Shown in pieces: positions 15,744 to 26,185 of a stretch of 64,000 nucleotides of DNA; within the stretch, counting starts at the first letter, position 1; the number at the start of each line of letters is the position of its first letter. Below the pieces are notes generated by a model. The model was not told the origin of the DNA and searched no databases. It was given only the letters and a program-made list of their open reading frames with translations. Source of the stretch: RPRB01 sp035501615 (GTDB lineage Bacteria > Myxococcota > Myxococcia > Myxococcales > Myxococcaceae). The DNA is taken from contig DATJVY010000078.1 of the NCBI GenBank assembly GCA_035501615.1, positions 1 through 64,000 on the forward strand. Reading direction: 5' to 3'. The translations under genes and the position numbers were made by a program.

Positions 15744-16109
15744 GGAGGCGACTCCACGGCGTGGAGTGCGCGGGGGCGCGGCACCTCGGAGCCGCGCTCC
15801 CGCCACCGCGTCTGCGGCGATGGTCACCGGAGGCAACCGCGCCTCTGACATGGCCTTTCGTTCAGCAAGCGGCTCCGGAGGGCCGTTTCTGTTCAGGGGT
15901 CGGCCGGGACTTTCGGCCGCGAGGCCAGATGGTTTCGGCCGCGACCTGAACAAAACGGCCCACGTGGTGGAGGCCACTACACCTTTCTACAAGCCGAAAT
16001 CCGGGTGCTCCGGGCAGCGCATGCGAAGAGGGCGGAGGCCCGGCACCCCGGAGGCGCGGCAGGACGACGCGGCCCGCCGGGGTGTCCGGAGCGCCGACCT
16101 TCGTGCCGG
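15744..16109. other. Convergent intergenic region with long inverted repeat
   Basis: About 365 nt between the ends of the diheme gene (plus) and aldolase gene (minus). It holds the inverted-repeat structure at 15880-15961. The rest shows no start codon with a ribosome-binding site and no coding bias that I can support. Confidence 0.6.
15880..15961. repeat. Long imperfect stem-loop with internal direct repeat
   Basis: The arms 15880-15902 and 15942-15961 (GGGCCGTTT...TTCAGG...TCG and its complement) pair over about 20 bp with a few unpaired bases. Between and partly within them, TTTCGGCCGCGA occurs twice as a direct repeat, at 15911-15922 and 15933-15944. On the minus strand the outer arm reads GGGCCGTTTTG. 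It could be a bidirectional terminator for the convergent genes or a palindromic repeat element. Confidence 0.55.
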
Positions 16110-17030
16110 TTACTTGCCCTGGTGGATGGCCATCACGTCGCGGAGCAGCTTCAGGGCCTCGTCCTTGGGGCGCTGGAACGCGTTGCGCCCCATGATGGAC
16201 CCGAAGCCACCGCCATCGCGGATGCCGCGGATCTCCTCGAGGACGGCGGGGGTGTCCTTCGCCTCTCCGCCGGAGAAGATGATGATTCGCTTGCCGTTGA
16301 AGCAACTCTGGACCACGTGCCGCACGCGTTCGGCGAGCGTCTTGGTGGGGATGGCGTACTTCTCGTACACCTTCTTGTTCTCGGCGAGCTCGACCGCGTC
16401 CTTCGGCGGCTTCACCTTCACGACGTGCGCGCCCATCTCCGCGGCCTCGTGGGCGGCGTAGGCGATGAGGTCGACCGCGGTCTCGCTCTCCTTGGGAATG
16501 GCCGCGCCGCGGACGTAGGCCCAGACCACGGTGGGAAGCCCGTGCTCCTTGGCCTCCTCGATGATCTCCCGCAGCTCCTGGAGGAGCACGTTCCGCTCGC
16601 CGCTCCCGGGGTAGATCGTGTACCCGACCGCGGCACAGCCGAGCCGGACCGCGTCCTTCACCGAGCCGGTCACGGCCGATGCCGGCTCCAGCTTGCTGAG
16701 CGAGTCGGAGTTGTTGAGCTTCAGGATGAGGGGGATCTCCATCGCGTGGGTGCCGGCGATGGCCTCCAGGAAGCCCAGGGGCGCGGCGTAGGCGTTGCAG
16801 CCCGAATCGAGCGCCAGCTGAACGTGGTACTCCGGGTCGTAGCCCGGTGGGTTGGGAGCGAAGGAGCGGGCCGGCCCGTGCTCGAAACCCTGGTCGACCG
16901 GAAGGATGACCAGCTTTCCCGTGCCGGCGAGCGTCCCGGTGTTCAGGAGCCGGGCGAGGTTCATCTTGGTGCCCGGGCTGTCGGATGGGTACCAGGACAG
17001 GATCTGCTTCACGCGGTCGGTCAGGCGCAT
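16110..17030 (-). CDS. fbaB: Class I fructose-bisphosphate aldolase (FbaB/DhnA type)
   Basis: This 306-residue protein of the DeoC/FbaB TIM-barrel family has the N-terminal VILPVDQGFEHGP segment. The Schiff-base strand region reads HVVKVKPPKD, and the phosphate-binding end is IIIFSGGEAKD with FGSIMGRNAFQR. It cleaves fructose 1,6-bisphosphate to two triose phosphates, or runs in reverse in gluconeogenesis, without a metal. Length matches the archaeal/bacterial class I enzyme. A GGAG ribosome-binding site precedes the ATG. It is monocistronic or loosely linked: the next upstream gene on this strand ends about 120 nt away. Confidence 0.92.
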   Translation of the reverse strand: MRLTDRVKQILSWYPSDSPGTKMNLARLLNTGTLAGTGKLVILPVDQGFEHGPARSFAPNPPGYDPEYHVQLALDSGCNAYAAPLGFLEAIAGTHAMEIPLILKLNNSDSLSKLEPASAVTGSVKDAVRLGCAAVGYTIYPGSGERNVLLQELREIIEEAKEHGLPTVVWAYVRGAAIPKESETAVDLIAYAAHEAAEMGAHVVKVKPPKDAVELAENKKVYEKYAIPTKTLAERVRHVVQSCFNGKRIIIFSGGEAKDTPAVLEEIRGIRDGGGFGSIMGRNAFQRPKDEALKLLRDVMAIHQGK

Positions 17031-17152
17031 GGGGGTCTCCGGAGGCTCCCTCGGGACGTCGAACGGGCCACCGGTGTTACACGCTCGGGCGGGAGGCTGT
17101 CACCTCTCGGCTGACCGTGGGCCGGCGGTGGCCGACGCTCCCGGCGGGCATC

Positions 17153-17647
17153 TCAGTCGGCGTGCTTCTGGCCGGGCCCCTCGTGCTCGGCGGGGGCGAC
17201 GAACCCGGGGCGGGCCTCGGGGTGGCGGATCCGACCCCCGAGCTGGGCGGTCCGGAACAGGACAGCGGTGCTCCACAGAGAGAGGATCAGGAGGGGGAGG
17301 ATGACCTCCCGGCCGAGTCCCTTCCGCCGCCATCCCCAGATTCCGGCCGCGGCGACCACCAGGGCGCTGGCGAGCGCAAAGCCCGCGGCGGTGTCGTGCT
17401 CGCCGACCAGCGGGTCCAGGACCGTCTTCTGGGCCGGGTCCACCGCCATCACCAGGTCGGCCGCGGGGTCACCGGTGGAGTAGGAGGCGATCGTGAACAG
17501 CGCCGCGACCCAGGCCACCACGATGCCGGCCCGGAGGAGCGGCTCGGACTTCCGCCAGGTCGCCACGGCGAAGAAGACCAGCGCGGTGGGGAGAAGGACC
17601 ACCGGGACGTGGTTGATGGTGATGTGGAGGTGGGCCAGGTTCCACAT
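17153..17647 (-). CDS. Four-helix membrane protein, DUF2231-like
   Basis: This 164-residue protein has four hydrophobic segments (about residues 8-25, 37-55, 85-103, 112-130). Histidines are placed at the membrane edges (HLHITINH, GEHDTAAG, IRHPEA), the pattern of DUF2231-type membrane proteins, which may bind haem or metals. ATG 17647 was chosen; a GTG four codons upstream is also possible. It follows the last gene of the ceramide operon by about 75 nt on the same strand and could be transcribed with it. Function unknown. Confidence 0.7.
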   Translation of the reverse strand: MWNLAHLHITINHVPVVLLPTALVFFAVATWRKSEPLLRAGIVVAWVAALFTIASYSTGDPAADLVMAVDPAQKTVLDPLVGEHDTAAGFALASALVVAAAGIWGWRRKGLGREVILPLLILSLWSTAVLFRTAQLGGRIRHPEARPGFVAPAEHEGPGQKHAD

Positions 17648-17722
17648 GGCTGCGGACACTATCTCCCGGCTGATGAACTGTCCCCGGCGATGTGCGTCCT
17701 TCCGCCCCGGGCGACGGACCGG

Positions 17723-18943
17723 CTAGAGCGCCTTCTCGTAGATCCGGTACGTCTTGTACCGGCGCGCGCCGATGGACTCGATGGCGCGGTTCATCAGCTC
17801 GTTGTCCTCGGTGGTCCAGCCGAGCTCGGCGCCGTCGTACCCCAGCCGCCGCGCCGCCCGCAGGGTCTCGATGCCCAGGAGCGCGTCCAGGCCCCGGCGG
17901 CGGTAGCCGGGCTTGATGCCGAAGAGGAGCACGCGAAGCCGCTCGATGCGCCGCGCCGCCCAGGCCATCTTCGCCAGCCCCACCGGCACGCCCCAGCGGG
18001 TCAGCTGCCCGCCGGCCTCGCGGATCGCCACGTTCGAGTCGGGCAGGGTGATGCAGAAGGCCACCGGCTCGTTCCGCACCTCGGCGATGAGGCACAGCTC
18101 GGGCCGGACCCGCACCAGCGGCCGGAGCCGCGCGGTGATGGCGTCGAACTCCTCCTCGTTCATGGGGAGGAAGAGCCAGTTCCGGTCGAGCATCGCGTTG
18201 TAGATGCTCTTCAGCCGGCGGATCTCCTCGGGCAGCTGGCGCACGTCCAGCGGTCGCACCCGGACCTGCTCGGTCTCGCGGAGGCGCTCCGCGACGCGGA
18301 CCATCTTCTCCGGCGGGGTCATCGCCGCCGAGAGGTCGTAGGCGTAGAGGTCCCGCATCTTCTTCAGGCCCCAGCCCTCGAGCAGCGCGCCGTAGTACCG
18401 GTAGTTGTAGGGCATCATCATCGCCGGCGGGAACTCGAAGCCGTCGATCAGAACGCCGCAGTCGTGGTTGGTGGAGAGGTTCACCGGGCCGGTGAGGGTC
18501 TTCATCCCCCGGGAGCGCGCGAACCCGGCCGCGGCGTCGAGGAGAGCGCCGGCGATCTCCGGGTCGTTCGGCACGTCGAACATCCCGAAGAACCCGGTCT
18601 CGCTGTTGTGGAACTGGTTCCACAGCGCATCGTCGATCGCGGCGATGCGTCCCACCACCTTGCCATTGCGTCGGGCGAGGAACAGCTCCACCTCGGCATG
18701 GGTGAAGAAGGGGTTCTTCTTCCGGTTCAGGAAGTCACGCCGCTCGGCGACGATGGGAGGAACGAAGTACGGGTCGTCCCGGTAGAGCTCGAGCTGGTAG
18801 CGGATGAACTCGTCCAGCTCCTGGGCGGAGCGGACCGGGCTCACCTGGATCGCGCTCCCGGTGGAGGTCGAGGCGGCGGCCGGAGACTTCCCGGCCTTGG
18901 TGCGGCCGGAGGAGCGAAGGGGTCGGACGGAGGTGCTGTTCAT
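17723..18943 (-). CDS. GNAT-fold acyltransferase, probable bacterial ceramide synthase (second paralog)
   Basis: This 406-residue protein has a disordered Ser/Ala-rich N-terminus (about 35 residues) and then two GNAT-like halves. The conserved features include DPYFVPP, GRIAAIDD, ETGFFGMFD and a C-terminal GIKPGYRRRGLDALL acetyl-CoA-type binding loop. About half of the core is identical by eye to the paralog at 19949-21130. It overlaps the upstream cerR stop by four bases (ATGA) and is in an operon with spt and cerR. In Caulobacter a GNAT protein of this kind (bCerS) N-acylates 3-ketosphinganine. Which acyl chain each paralog uses is unknown. The ceramide role rests on operon context plus GNAT fold. 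Confidence 0.75.
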   Translation of the reverse strand: MNSTSVRPLRSSGRTKAGKSPAAASTSTGSAIQVSPVRSAQELDEFIRYQLELYRDDPYFVPPIVAERRDFLNRKKNPFFTHAEVELFLARRNGKVVGRIAAIDDALWNQFHNSETGFFGMFDVPNDPEIAGALLDAAAGFARSRGMKTLTGPVNLSTNHDCGVLIDGFEFPPAMMMPYNYRYYGALLEGWGLKKMRDLYAYDLSAAMTPPEKMVRVAERLRETEQVRVRPLDVRQLPEEIRRLKSIYNAMLDRNWLFLPMNEEEFDAITARLRPLVRVRPELCLIAEVRNEPVAFCITLPDSNVAIREAGGQLTRWGVPVGLAKMAWAARRIERLRVLLFGIKPGYRRRGLDALLGIETLRAARRLGYDGAELGWTTEDNELMNRAIESIGARRYKTYRIYEKAL

Positions 18944-19941
18944 GCCAGTCCCTGGGTGCGGTACCACGCGACGGTGTTGTCGAGGCCCGGGTCGAGCAGG
19001 TACTCGGGCTTGAAGCCGATCTCCTCGGCGGCCCGCGCCGGAGAGCAGGTCCAGGCCTCCTGGGCCATCTCCTTCGCCTTGTCGCGGTTCATGATCGACA
19101 CGGTGCCCAGGAGTCGGCTACCCAGCTCGGCCCCGGCGCCGGTGGCCCAGCCGACGAACTCGGGGACCGAGATGACCTTGGGCTTGCCCCGACCCAGCGC
19201 CCGGCTGAGGGAGATGCAGAAGTCCTCCCAGCTGTAGGGGTTGGGATCGGAGGCGAAGTAGACGCCCTGGCTCGGGTCGTCGCGCACCAGCGTCTTGCCT
19301 CGCTCGGCGGCCGCCAGGAGCGCCTGGTTCAGGTCGTCGACGTGCACGAAGCTGAAGTGCTTCGGCCCCATTCCGGCCTTGAGGTAGACGCCGGTCTTCC
19401 CCATGGCGATCAGCGGGGGCAGGTTGGTCAGGTCGCCCGGGCCGTAGACGAAGGGCGGCCGGACGATGACGGTGGGCACCCGGTCGGCGAACTCGCGTGC
19501 GGCCTGCTCGGCGGCCAGCTTGCTGCGCCCGTACATCGACACCGGGGCTTCCCGCTCGGTCTCGGTCCGCGGCTTGCCGATCCGCGCCGGGCCGGCGGCG
19601 GCCAGCGAGCTGCAGACGATGAGCCGGGGAGGGCGCTTCTGGCGGGCGAGCACCGAGGCCAGCATCCGCGTGGCCTCGGCGTTGCCGCGGAGGTAGTCCT
19701 CCTCGCTGCGCGCCTTGGTGAGGCCGGCCACGTGCTGCACCACCTCGACGCCCTGGACGGCCTCGTTCACCCCGTCACCGGTGTGCAGGTCCGCGACCGT
19801 GATCCGGACGCCGAGCTGCTTCAGCGCGTCGACCTTCGACGAGCGCCGGACCAGGGCCACCACCTCGTGGCCCCGCGCCACGAGGAGGCTCGCCAGCTGT
19901 CCGCCGACGAAGCCGCTTCCACCGGTGAGGAGTACCTTCAT
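18940..19941 (-). CDS. NAD-dependent epimerase/dehydratase family, probable ceramide reductase CerR
   Basis: This 333-residue extended short-chain dehydrogenase has the nucleotide loop LLTGGSGFVGGQLA at the N-terminus and the catalytic YGRSK (Tyr-x3-Lys) near residue 140. SIMNRDKAKEM near the C-terminus is also typical of the family. In Caulobacter a homologous reductase, CerR, reduces 3-oxo-ceramide after acylation. Here the gene lies between two bCerS-like genes downstream of spt, exactly the set needed for dihydroceramide. It overlaps the next gene by four bases and follows bcerS-A closely, so it is certainly in the same operon. Confidence 0.8.
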   Translation of the reverse strand: MKVLLTGGSGFVGGQLASLLVARGHEVVALVRRSSKVDALKQLGVRITVADLHTGDGVNEAVQGVEVVQHVAGLTKARSEEDYLRGNAEATRMLASVLARQKRPPRLIVCSSLAAAGPARIGKPRTETEREAPVSMYGRSKLAAEQAAREFADRVPTVIVRPPFVYGPGDLTNLPPLIAMGKTGVYLKAGMGPKHFSFVHVDDLNQALLAAAERGKTLVRDDPSQGVYFASDPNPYSWEDFCISLSRALGRGKPKVISVPEFVGWATGAGAELGSRLLGTVSIMNRDKAKEMAQEAWTCSPARAAEEIGFKPEYLLDPGLDNTVAWYRTQGLA

Positions 19942-19948
19942 GGGTCCG

Positions 19949-21130
19949 CTAGACCGCCCTGCGGTACACCCGGTAGGTCTTGGTCCTCTTGCCGCCCATC
20001 ATCTCGATCGCCCGGTTGACCAGGTGGTTGTCCTCGAGCGTCCAGGAGATCTCTCCGCTGGTGTACCCGAGCCGCTTCGCCGTGGTGAGGGTGTCCAGGT
20101 ACAGCACGGCATCGATGCCGCGCTTGCGGAACCCCTCCTTGATGCCGAGGGTGACGAGCCGGAGCCGCCGGATGCGGCGCGACGCGATGAGCAGCCTGAG
20201 GAGCCCGATGGGGAGCCCCCACCGGGTGAGGCGGCCGCCCGCGGCCTTGAGCGCGTAGTTCGCGTCGGGGAGGGTCATCGAGAAGGCGACCGGCTCGCCT
20301 TTCACCTCGGCGATCAGCACCAGCTCGGGCCGGAGGATGGCCTTCATCTCCTTGGCCATGTGGTCGAACTCGTGCTCGGTCATGGGGACGAAGCCCCAGT
20401 TGTCCTCCCAGGCGGCGTTGTAGATGTCCTTGACCCGCTTCACCTCGTTGGCGAAGTCCTCCATCCGGATCGACCGGACGACGATTCCCTCGCGCTGGCG
20501 GATCTTCTCCGCGATCCGAACCACCTTCTCGGGCGGTGGGACGGAGGACGAGAGGTCGTAGGCCCAGAGGTCCTTTGCCTTGGTGAAGCCCGCCCCGGTG
20601 TAGAGCGCGTCGTAGTACCGGGGGTTGTAGGTCATCATCACCGCGGGAGGGGACTCGAAGCCCTCCACCAGCACGGCGCACTCGTAGTTGGTGCTGAAGT
20701 TGAAGGGCCCCATCATCTCCGGGAAGCCCTGCGCCTTCACCCAGGACGCGGCGGCGTCGAACAGCCCCTTGGCCACCGCCGGGTCGTCGATGGACTCGAA
20801 CATCCCGAAGAAGCCGGTGCGGCTCTTGTAGAAGTCGTTCCAGTGCGGATCGTCCACCGCGGCGATGCGGCCCACCACCTGGCCCCCCCGACGGGCGAGG
20901 AAGAGCTCGGCGGTTCCGAACTCGAACCAGGGGTTCTTCTTCGGATTGAGGAAGTCCTTCCGCTCCATCTCCAGCGGCGGCACCCAGTTCGGGTCCCCGG
21001 CGTAGAGCGAGTAGGGGAAGCGGATGAAGGCCTCGCGGTCAGCCGCGCTCTGGACCGGCGTCACCGTGACGTCGGACGTCGACGGGGCAGAGCGCTCCAC
21101 CACTTTCAGCTTCTTCACGGAAGCGGGCAT
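19949..21130 (-). CDS. GNAT-fold acyltransferase, probable bacterial ceramide synthase (first paralog)
   Basis: This 393-residue protein shares the architecture of the protein encoded at 17723-18943: DPNWVPP, LFLARRGGQVVGRIAAVDD, SRTGFFGMFE and a C-terminal GIKEGFRKRGIDAVL cofactor loop. I chose the ATG at 21130, 28 nt after the spt stop with GGAG ten bases upstream; a GTG at 21181 would overlap spt. It lies between spt and cerR in one transcription unit. The expected reaction is transfer of a fatty acyl group from acyl-CoA to the amino group of the sphingoid base. GNAT membership is from the loop and length; the substrate is inferred from context. Confidence 0.77.
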   Translation of the reverse strand: MPASVKKLKVVERSAPSTSDVTVTPVQSAADREAFIRFPYSLYAGDPNWVPPLEMERKDFLNPKKNPWFEFGTAELFLARRGGQVVGRIAAVDDPHWNDFYKSRTGFFGMFESIDDPAVAKGLFDAAASWVKAQGFPEMMGPFNFSTNYECAVLVEGFESPPAVMMTYNPRYYDALYTGAGFTKAKDLWAYDLSSSVPPPEKVVRIAEKIRQREGIVVRSIRMEDFANEVKRVKDIYNAAWEDNWGFVPMTEHEFDHMAKEMKAILRPELVLIAEVKGEPVAFSMTLPDANYALKAAGGRLTRWGLPIGLLRLLIASRRIRRLRLVTLGIKEGFRKRGIDAVLYLDTLTTAKRLGYTSGEISWTLEDNHLVNRAIEMMGGKRTKTYRVYRRAV

Positions 21131-21158
21131 GCGGTCGTGACTCCGGGGCGCCCTGCGA

Positions 21159-22694
21159 TCACGCGTCGGGCTGCTTGCCATTCTTCATGAACAGGTTGGC
21201 GCCCTTCTCGAGGAGGAGGCCCGGGATCTCGGTCCGCTTCTCCCACAGACGCAAGGGGGCGGAGCCGAGTCGCTTGAAGTCGTCGGGCTGCAAGTTCGCC
21301 GCTCTCCAGGTCAGGGTCTCCACCGCGTCGGCCAGCTTCCGGGCCACGTCGCGTCCGGAGAGCTTCGAGATGGCCTCCAGCGACAGCCCCCGCTCGGCGA
21401 GGAGCCCGGCCGATGCCGCGGCCCAGCGCTGGGAGGCCTGGTTCGCGGTGACGAAGGTGCCGGGCCGGGCGACCTTGACCTGAGCGTAGCTGGTGGGGCG
21501 GGTCTCGGGGATGATGCTCATCCGGCGGCCGATCTTCTCGAACGCCTCGAGCACCCGGTCGAGCTGGGCGTCGGTGTGGGTGGCCATGTAGCTGGTCCTG
21601 AGCAGGGCATGCCCGGGCTCCACCGCCGGCGGGATGACCGGGTTGGTGAACACCCCGCTCTCGAAGAGCGCCTTCCAGAAGCGGAAGCACTTCACCTGGT
21701 CACCGACGAGCACCGGCACCACCGGGGTGACCGACACGCCGGTGTCGAAGCCCATTGCCCGGAAGCCGTTGTGCATCTTCTCCGCGATGTCCAGCAGCCG
21801 CGTCCGCCGCTGTGGCTCGGCCTCGATGATGTCCAGCGCCTTGAGGGCGGAGGCAACGCTGGCCGGGGTCATGGAGGCGCTGAACACCACCGGGCGAGCG
21901 CGGTGCTTGATGAAGTTGATGACGTCGTACGGGCCGGCGATGACGCCGCCGAGGCTGGCGAAGCTCTTGCTGAAGGTACCCATGACCAGGTCGGTCTGCG
22001 CCTCGAGCCCGAAGTACTCGGCGGTGCCGCGGCCATGCAGCCCCAGCACGCCCATGGAGTGGGCGTCGTCGGTCATCACCCGGGCGCGGTACTTCTGGGC
22101 CAGCTCGACGATTTTGGGGAGGTTGCAGAGGTCCCCCTCCATCGAGAACACACCGTCGGTGACGATGATCTTCCCCGCCTCGGGGTCGGCGCCCTCGAGC
22201 AGCGACTCGAGGTGACCCATGTCGTTGTGCCGGTAGCGCTTCTCCTCCGCGAACCCCAGCCGGACGCCGTCCACCAGTGAGGCGTGGTTCTGCCGGTCGG
22301 TGAAGACGATGTCGTGCCGGCCGAGGATGGCCGAGACCGTGGCCACGTTGGTCTGGAACCCGGTGGAGCAGGCCAGCGCCGCCTCGCGGTTGAGGAACTT
22401 GGCCAGGCGAGACTCGAGCTCCTCGTGCAGGGTGAGGGTGCCGTTCAGCAGGCGGCTGCCCGAGCAGGTGGTGCCGAAGCGCCGGATGGCGTCGAGCGCC
22501 GCCTCCTTCACCCGGGGGTCCCCGGCGAGGCCGAGGTAGTTGTTCGAGCCGACCATGATGACCCGGCGGCCCTCGATGTCGACCTCGGTGCTTCCGTGCG
22601 ACGCCTCGATCGGGCGGAAGTACGGGTAGAGCCCCGCCGCCTTGGCGATCTTGTCGTCCTTGAATGCCGAGCACTTGTCGAAGACGTCGCGCAT
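21159..22694 (-). CDS. spt: Serine palmitoyltransferase-like alpha-oxoamine synthase
   Basis: This 511-residue PLP enzyme has the alpha-oxoamine synthase fold. It shows NNYLGLAGDP near the N-terminus, a GFQTNVATVSAI cofactor loop, DDAHSMGVLG and the PLP lysine K243 in GTFSKSFASLGG. Serine palmitoyltransferase condenses Ser with acyl-CoA; AONS and KBL are the alternatives. The operon with GNAT acyltransferase and CerR-like reductase genes favours SPT. The catalytic core ends near residue 395. The last 115 residues, Ala-rich and ending MKNGKQPDA, are an unusual extension. AGGAGGGG precedes the ATG, inside a small hairpin, and a good promoter lies about 60 nt upstream. Confidence 0.85.
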   Translation of the reverse strand: MRDVFDKCSAFKDDKIAKAAGLYPYFRPIEASHGSTEVDIEGRRVIMVGSNNYLGLAGDPRVKEAALDAIRRFGTTCSGSRLLNGTLTLHEELESRLAKFLNREAALACSTGFQTNVATVSAILGRHDIVFTDRQNHASLVDGVRLGFAEEKRYRHNDMGHLESLLEGADPEAGKIIVTDGVFSMEGDLCNLPKIVELAQKYRARVMTDDAHSMGVLGLHGRGTAEYFGLEAQTDLVMGTFSKSFASLGGVIAGPYDVINFIKHRARPVVFSASMTPASVASALKALDIIEAEPQRRTRLLDIAEKMHNGFRAMGFDTGVSVTPVVPVLVGDQVKCFRFWKALFESGVFTNPVIPPAVEPGHALLRTSYMATHTDAQLDRVLEAFEKIGRRMSIIPETRPTSYAQVKVARPGTFVTANQASQRWAAASAGLLAERGLSLEAISKLSGRDVARKLADAVETLTWRAANLQPDDFKRLGSAPLRLWEKRTEIPGLLLEKGANLFMKNGKQPDA

Positions 22695-23014
22695 GGAAGG
22701 GTCCCCTCCTTCGAGGGACCTCGGGAGAAAGGCCTCCGCACGAGGCGGCCACGTTGTACGGACCGACTTTCATGTAGTCAAGCAAACCCGATGCCAAGAA
22801 AGCTCAGGACTGACGGATACTTAGACAATCGGGCCGTGATGAGCAACAAATGGCGCACTTTCGCTGAAGTGGGCAAACAATGGCCCGACCCCAGTCCCTC
22901 GTCGGGGCGCGCCGCCTCTGGCGTCGGGCGCGTGTCTCCGCCGGGGCCGACCCTGGAACTCCAAGGAACTCCGAGCGATTGAAGGGGCTCGATCCCGATG
23001 CTAGAGGGCCGGAC
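22695..23014. other. Divergent regulatory region spt / methylmalonyl-CoA mutase
   Basis: About 320 nt. It holds the spt promoter at 22753-22781. In the spt leader a 6-bp stem (GGTCCC...GGGACC) places the ribosome-binding site in its loop. The centre (22760-22875) is AT-rich and probably contains the plus-strand promoter, but I could not define its boxes. Confidence 0.5.
22753..22781 (-). promoter_or_regulatory. Sigma-70 type promoter for the spt operon
   Basis: On the minus strand TTGACT (22781-22776) and TACAAC (22758-22753) are separated by exactly 17 bases. They match the -35 (five of six) and -10 (four of six) boxes. The -10 box lies about 60 nt from the spt ATG, and the stretch is AT-richer than its surroundings. 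Confidence 0.6.
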
Positions 23015-24823
<1,809 letters not shown>

Positions 24824-25228
24824 ATGCCTGACCGAAAGCTCAGAATCCTGGTGGCCAAGCCCGGGCTGGATGGCCACGATCGCGGGGCGAAGATCATCGC
24901 CCGCGCGCTCCGCGACGCCGGCATGGAGGTCATCTACACCGGCTTGCACCAGACGCCGGAGATGATCGTCAGCGCCGCCGTCCAGGAGGACGTGGACGCG
25001 ATCGGGCTGTCCATCATGTCCGGGGCCCACATGACGCTCTTCCCCGCGGTGATCGACCTCCTCAAGGAGCAGAAGGCCGGGGACATCGAGGTGTTCGGCG
25101 GCGGCATCATTCCCGACGACGACATTCCCCGCTTGAAGCAGCTGGGCGTGTCCGAGATCTTCACCCCCGGGAGCTCGACGCAGGACATCGTCCAGTGGAT
25201 CCGGCAGCACATCCAGCCTCGCGCCTGA
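24824..25228 (+). CDS. Methylmalonyl-CoA mutase cobalamin-binding subunit
   Basis: This 134-residue single B12-binding domain has the DGHDRG motif (Asp-x-His-x2-Gly) that provides the lower axial histidine. It also has LSIMSGAH and FGGGIIPDDD, the second and third loops contacting the dimethylbenzimidazole tail. It begins immediately after the catalytic-subunit stop codon. The split arrangement (about 600 plus 134 residues) is that of archaeal and some bacterial mutases rather than the fused mammalian type. It overlaps the start of the HMG-CoA lyase gene by 34 bases. Confidence 0.95.
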   Translation: MPDRKLRILVAKPGLDGHDRGAKIIARALRDAGMEVIYTGLHQTPEMIVSAAVQEDVDAIGLSIMSGAHMTLFPAVIDLLKEQKAGDIEVFGGGIIPDDDIPRLKQLGVSEIFTPGSSTQDIVQWIRQHIQPRA

Positions 25229-26169
25229 CCGGCCGGCTCCCGGCCCGGGTCGACGTCTACGAGGTCGGCCCTCGCGACGGGCTCCAGAACGAGCTCCGCA
25301 TCGTCCCCCTGGAGGGCAAGCTCCGGCTCATCGCCGCGCTGGTCGCCGCGGGCGAGCGGCGCATCGAGGCCACCTCGTTCGTCAGCCCCCGGTGGATTCC
25401 CCAGCTCTCCGACGCCGAGGAGGTGCTGCAGCAGCTCCCGCGCGTCCCGGGGGTCACCTACTCGGCGCTGGTGCCCAACCTCAGGGGGCTCGACCGGGCG
25501 CGCGCCGCCGGGCTGGGCGAGGCGGCGGTCTTCATCTCGGCCAGCGAGACGCACAGCAAGAAGAACATCAACAAGAGCATCGCCGAGGCCCTCTCGGTCG
25601 CTGGCGACGTCACCCGCGGCGCGCTCGCCGCGGGGATGCGCGTCCGGGCCTATCTCAGCGTCGTCTGGGGCTGCCCCTACGAGGGGCCGGTGGCGCTGGA
25701 CCGGGTGGTGGATCTCTGCCGGCGGCTCGCGGAGATGGGCATCTACCAGCTCAGCCTGGGCGACACGATCGGCGTCGGGGTCCCGAACCAGACGGAGGAG
25801 ATCCTGTCCGCGGTCACCCGTCACGTCCCGGTGGAGAAGCTCGCCCTCCATCTCCACGACACCCGCGGGCTGGCGCTGGCCAATGCCCTGGTGGGCCTGT
25901 CGGTGGGCGTGACCACCTTCGATGCCAGCATCGGCGGGCTGGGCGGATGCCCGTATGCGCCCGGCGCGGCGGGAAACCTCGCCACCGAGGACCTGGTGAA
26001 CATGCTCCAGCGGATGGGCGTGGAGACCGGCATCGACCTCGGGAAGCTGGTCGAGGCCGGCGAGGTGGCCCAGGAGCTCATCGGCAGGAAGCTGTCCGGG
26101 AAGTTCCTCCAGGCCGCGCTCGGCGAGCGCGACCGGGCCCAGGCGCGCCGCCGAGCACCGGCCCGGTGA
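25195..26169 (+). CDS. Hydroxymethylglutaryl-CoA lyase
   Basis: This 324-residue TIM-barrel enzyme of the HMGL family starts with VDVYEVGPRDGLQNE, the metal-binding loop. Further motifs are SETHSKKNINKS and LALHLHDTRG (metal His pair). The family signature GLGGCPYAPGAAGN holds the catalytic Cys. It splits HMG-CoA into acetoacetate and acetyl-CoA, the last step of leucine breakdown. The GTG at 25195 is the only in-frame start, so the gene overlaps the mutase small subunit by 34 bases. Acetoacetate could be activated by the CoA-transferase and thiolase encoded at 35926-38492. Confidence 0.94.
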   Translation: MDPAAHPASRLTGRLPARVDVYEVGPRDGLQNELRIVPLEGKLRLIAALVAAGERRIEATSFVSPRWIPQLSDAEEVLQQLPRVPGVTYSALVPNLRGLDRARAAGLGEAAVFISASETHSKKNINKSIAEALSVAGDVTRGALAAGMRVRAYLSVVWGCPYEGPVALDRVVDLCRRLAEMGIYQLSLGDTIGVGVPNQTEEILSAVTRHVPVEKLALHLHDTRGLALANALVGLSVGVTTFDASIGGLGGCPYAPGAAGNLATEDLVNMLQRMGVETGIDLGKLVEAGEVAQELIGRKLSGKFLQAALGERDRAQARRRAPAR

Positions 26170-26185
26170 GGAGGGGAGGCCAGGG

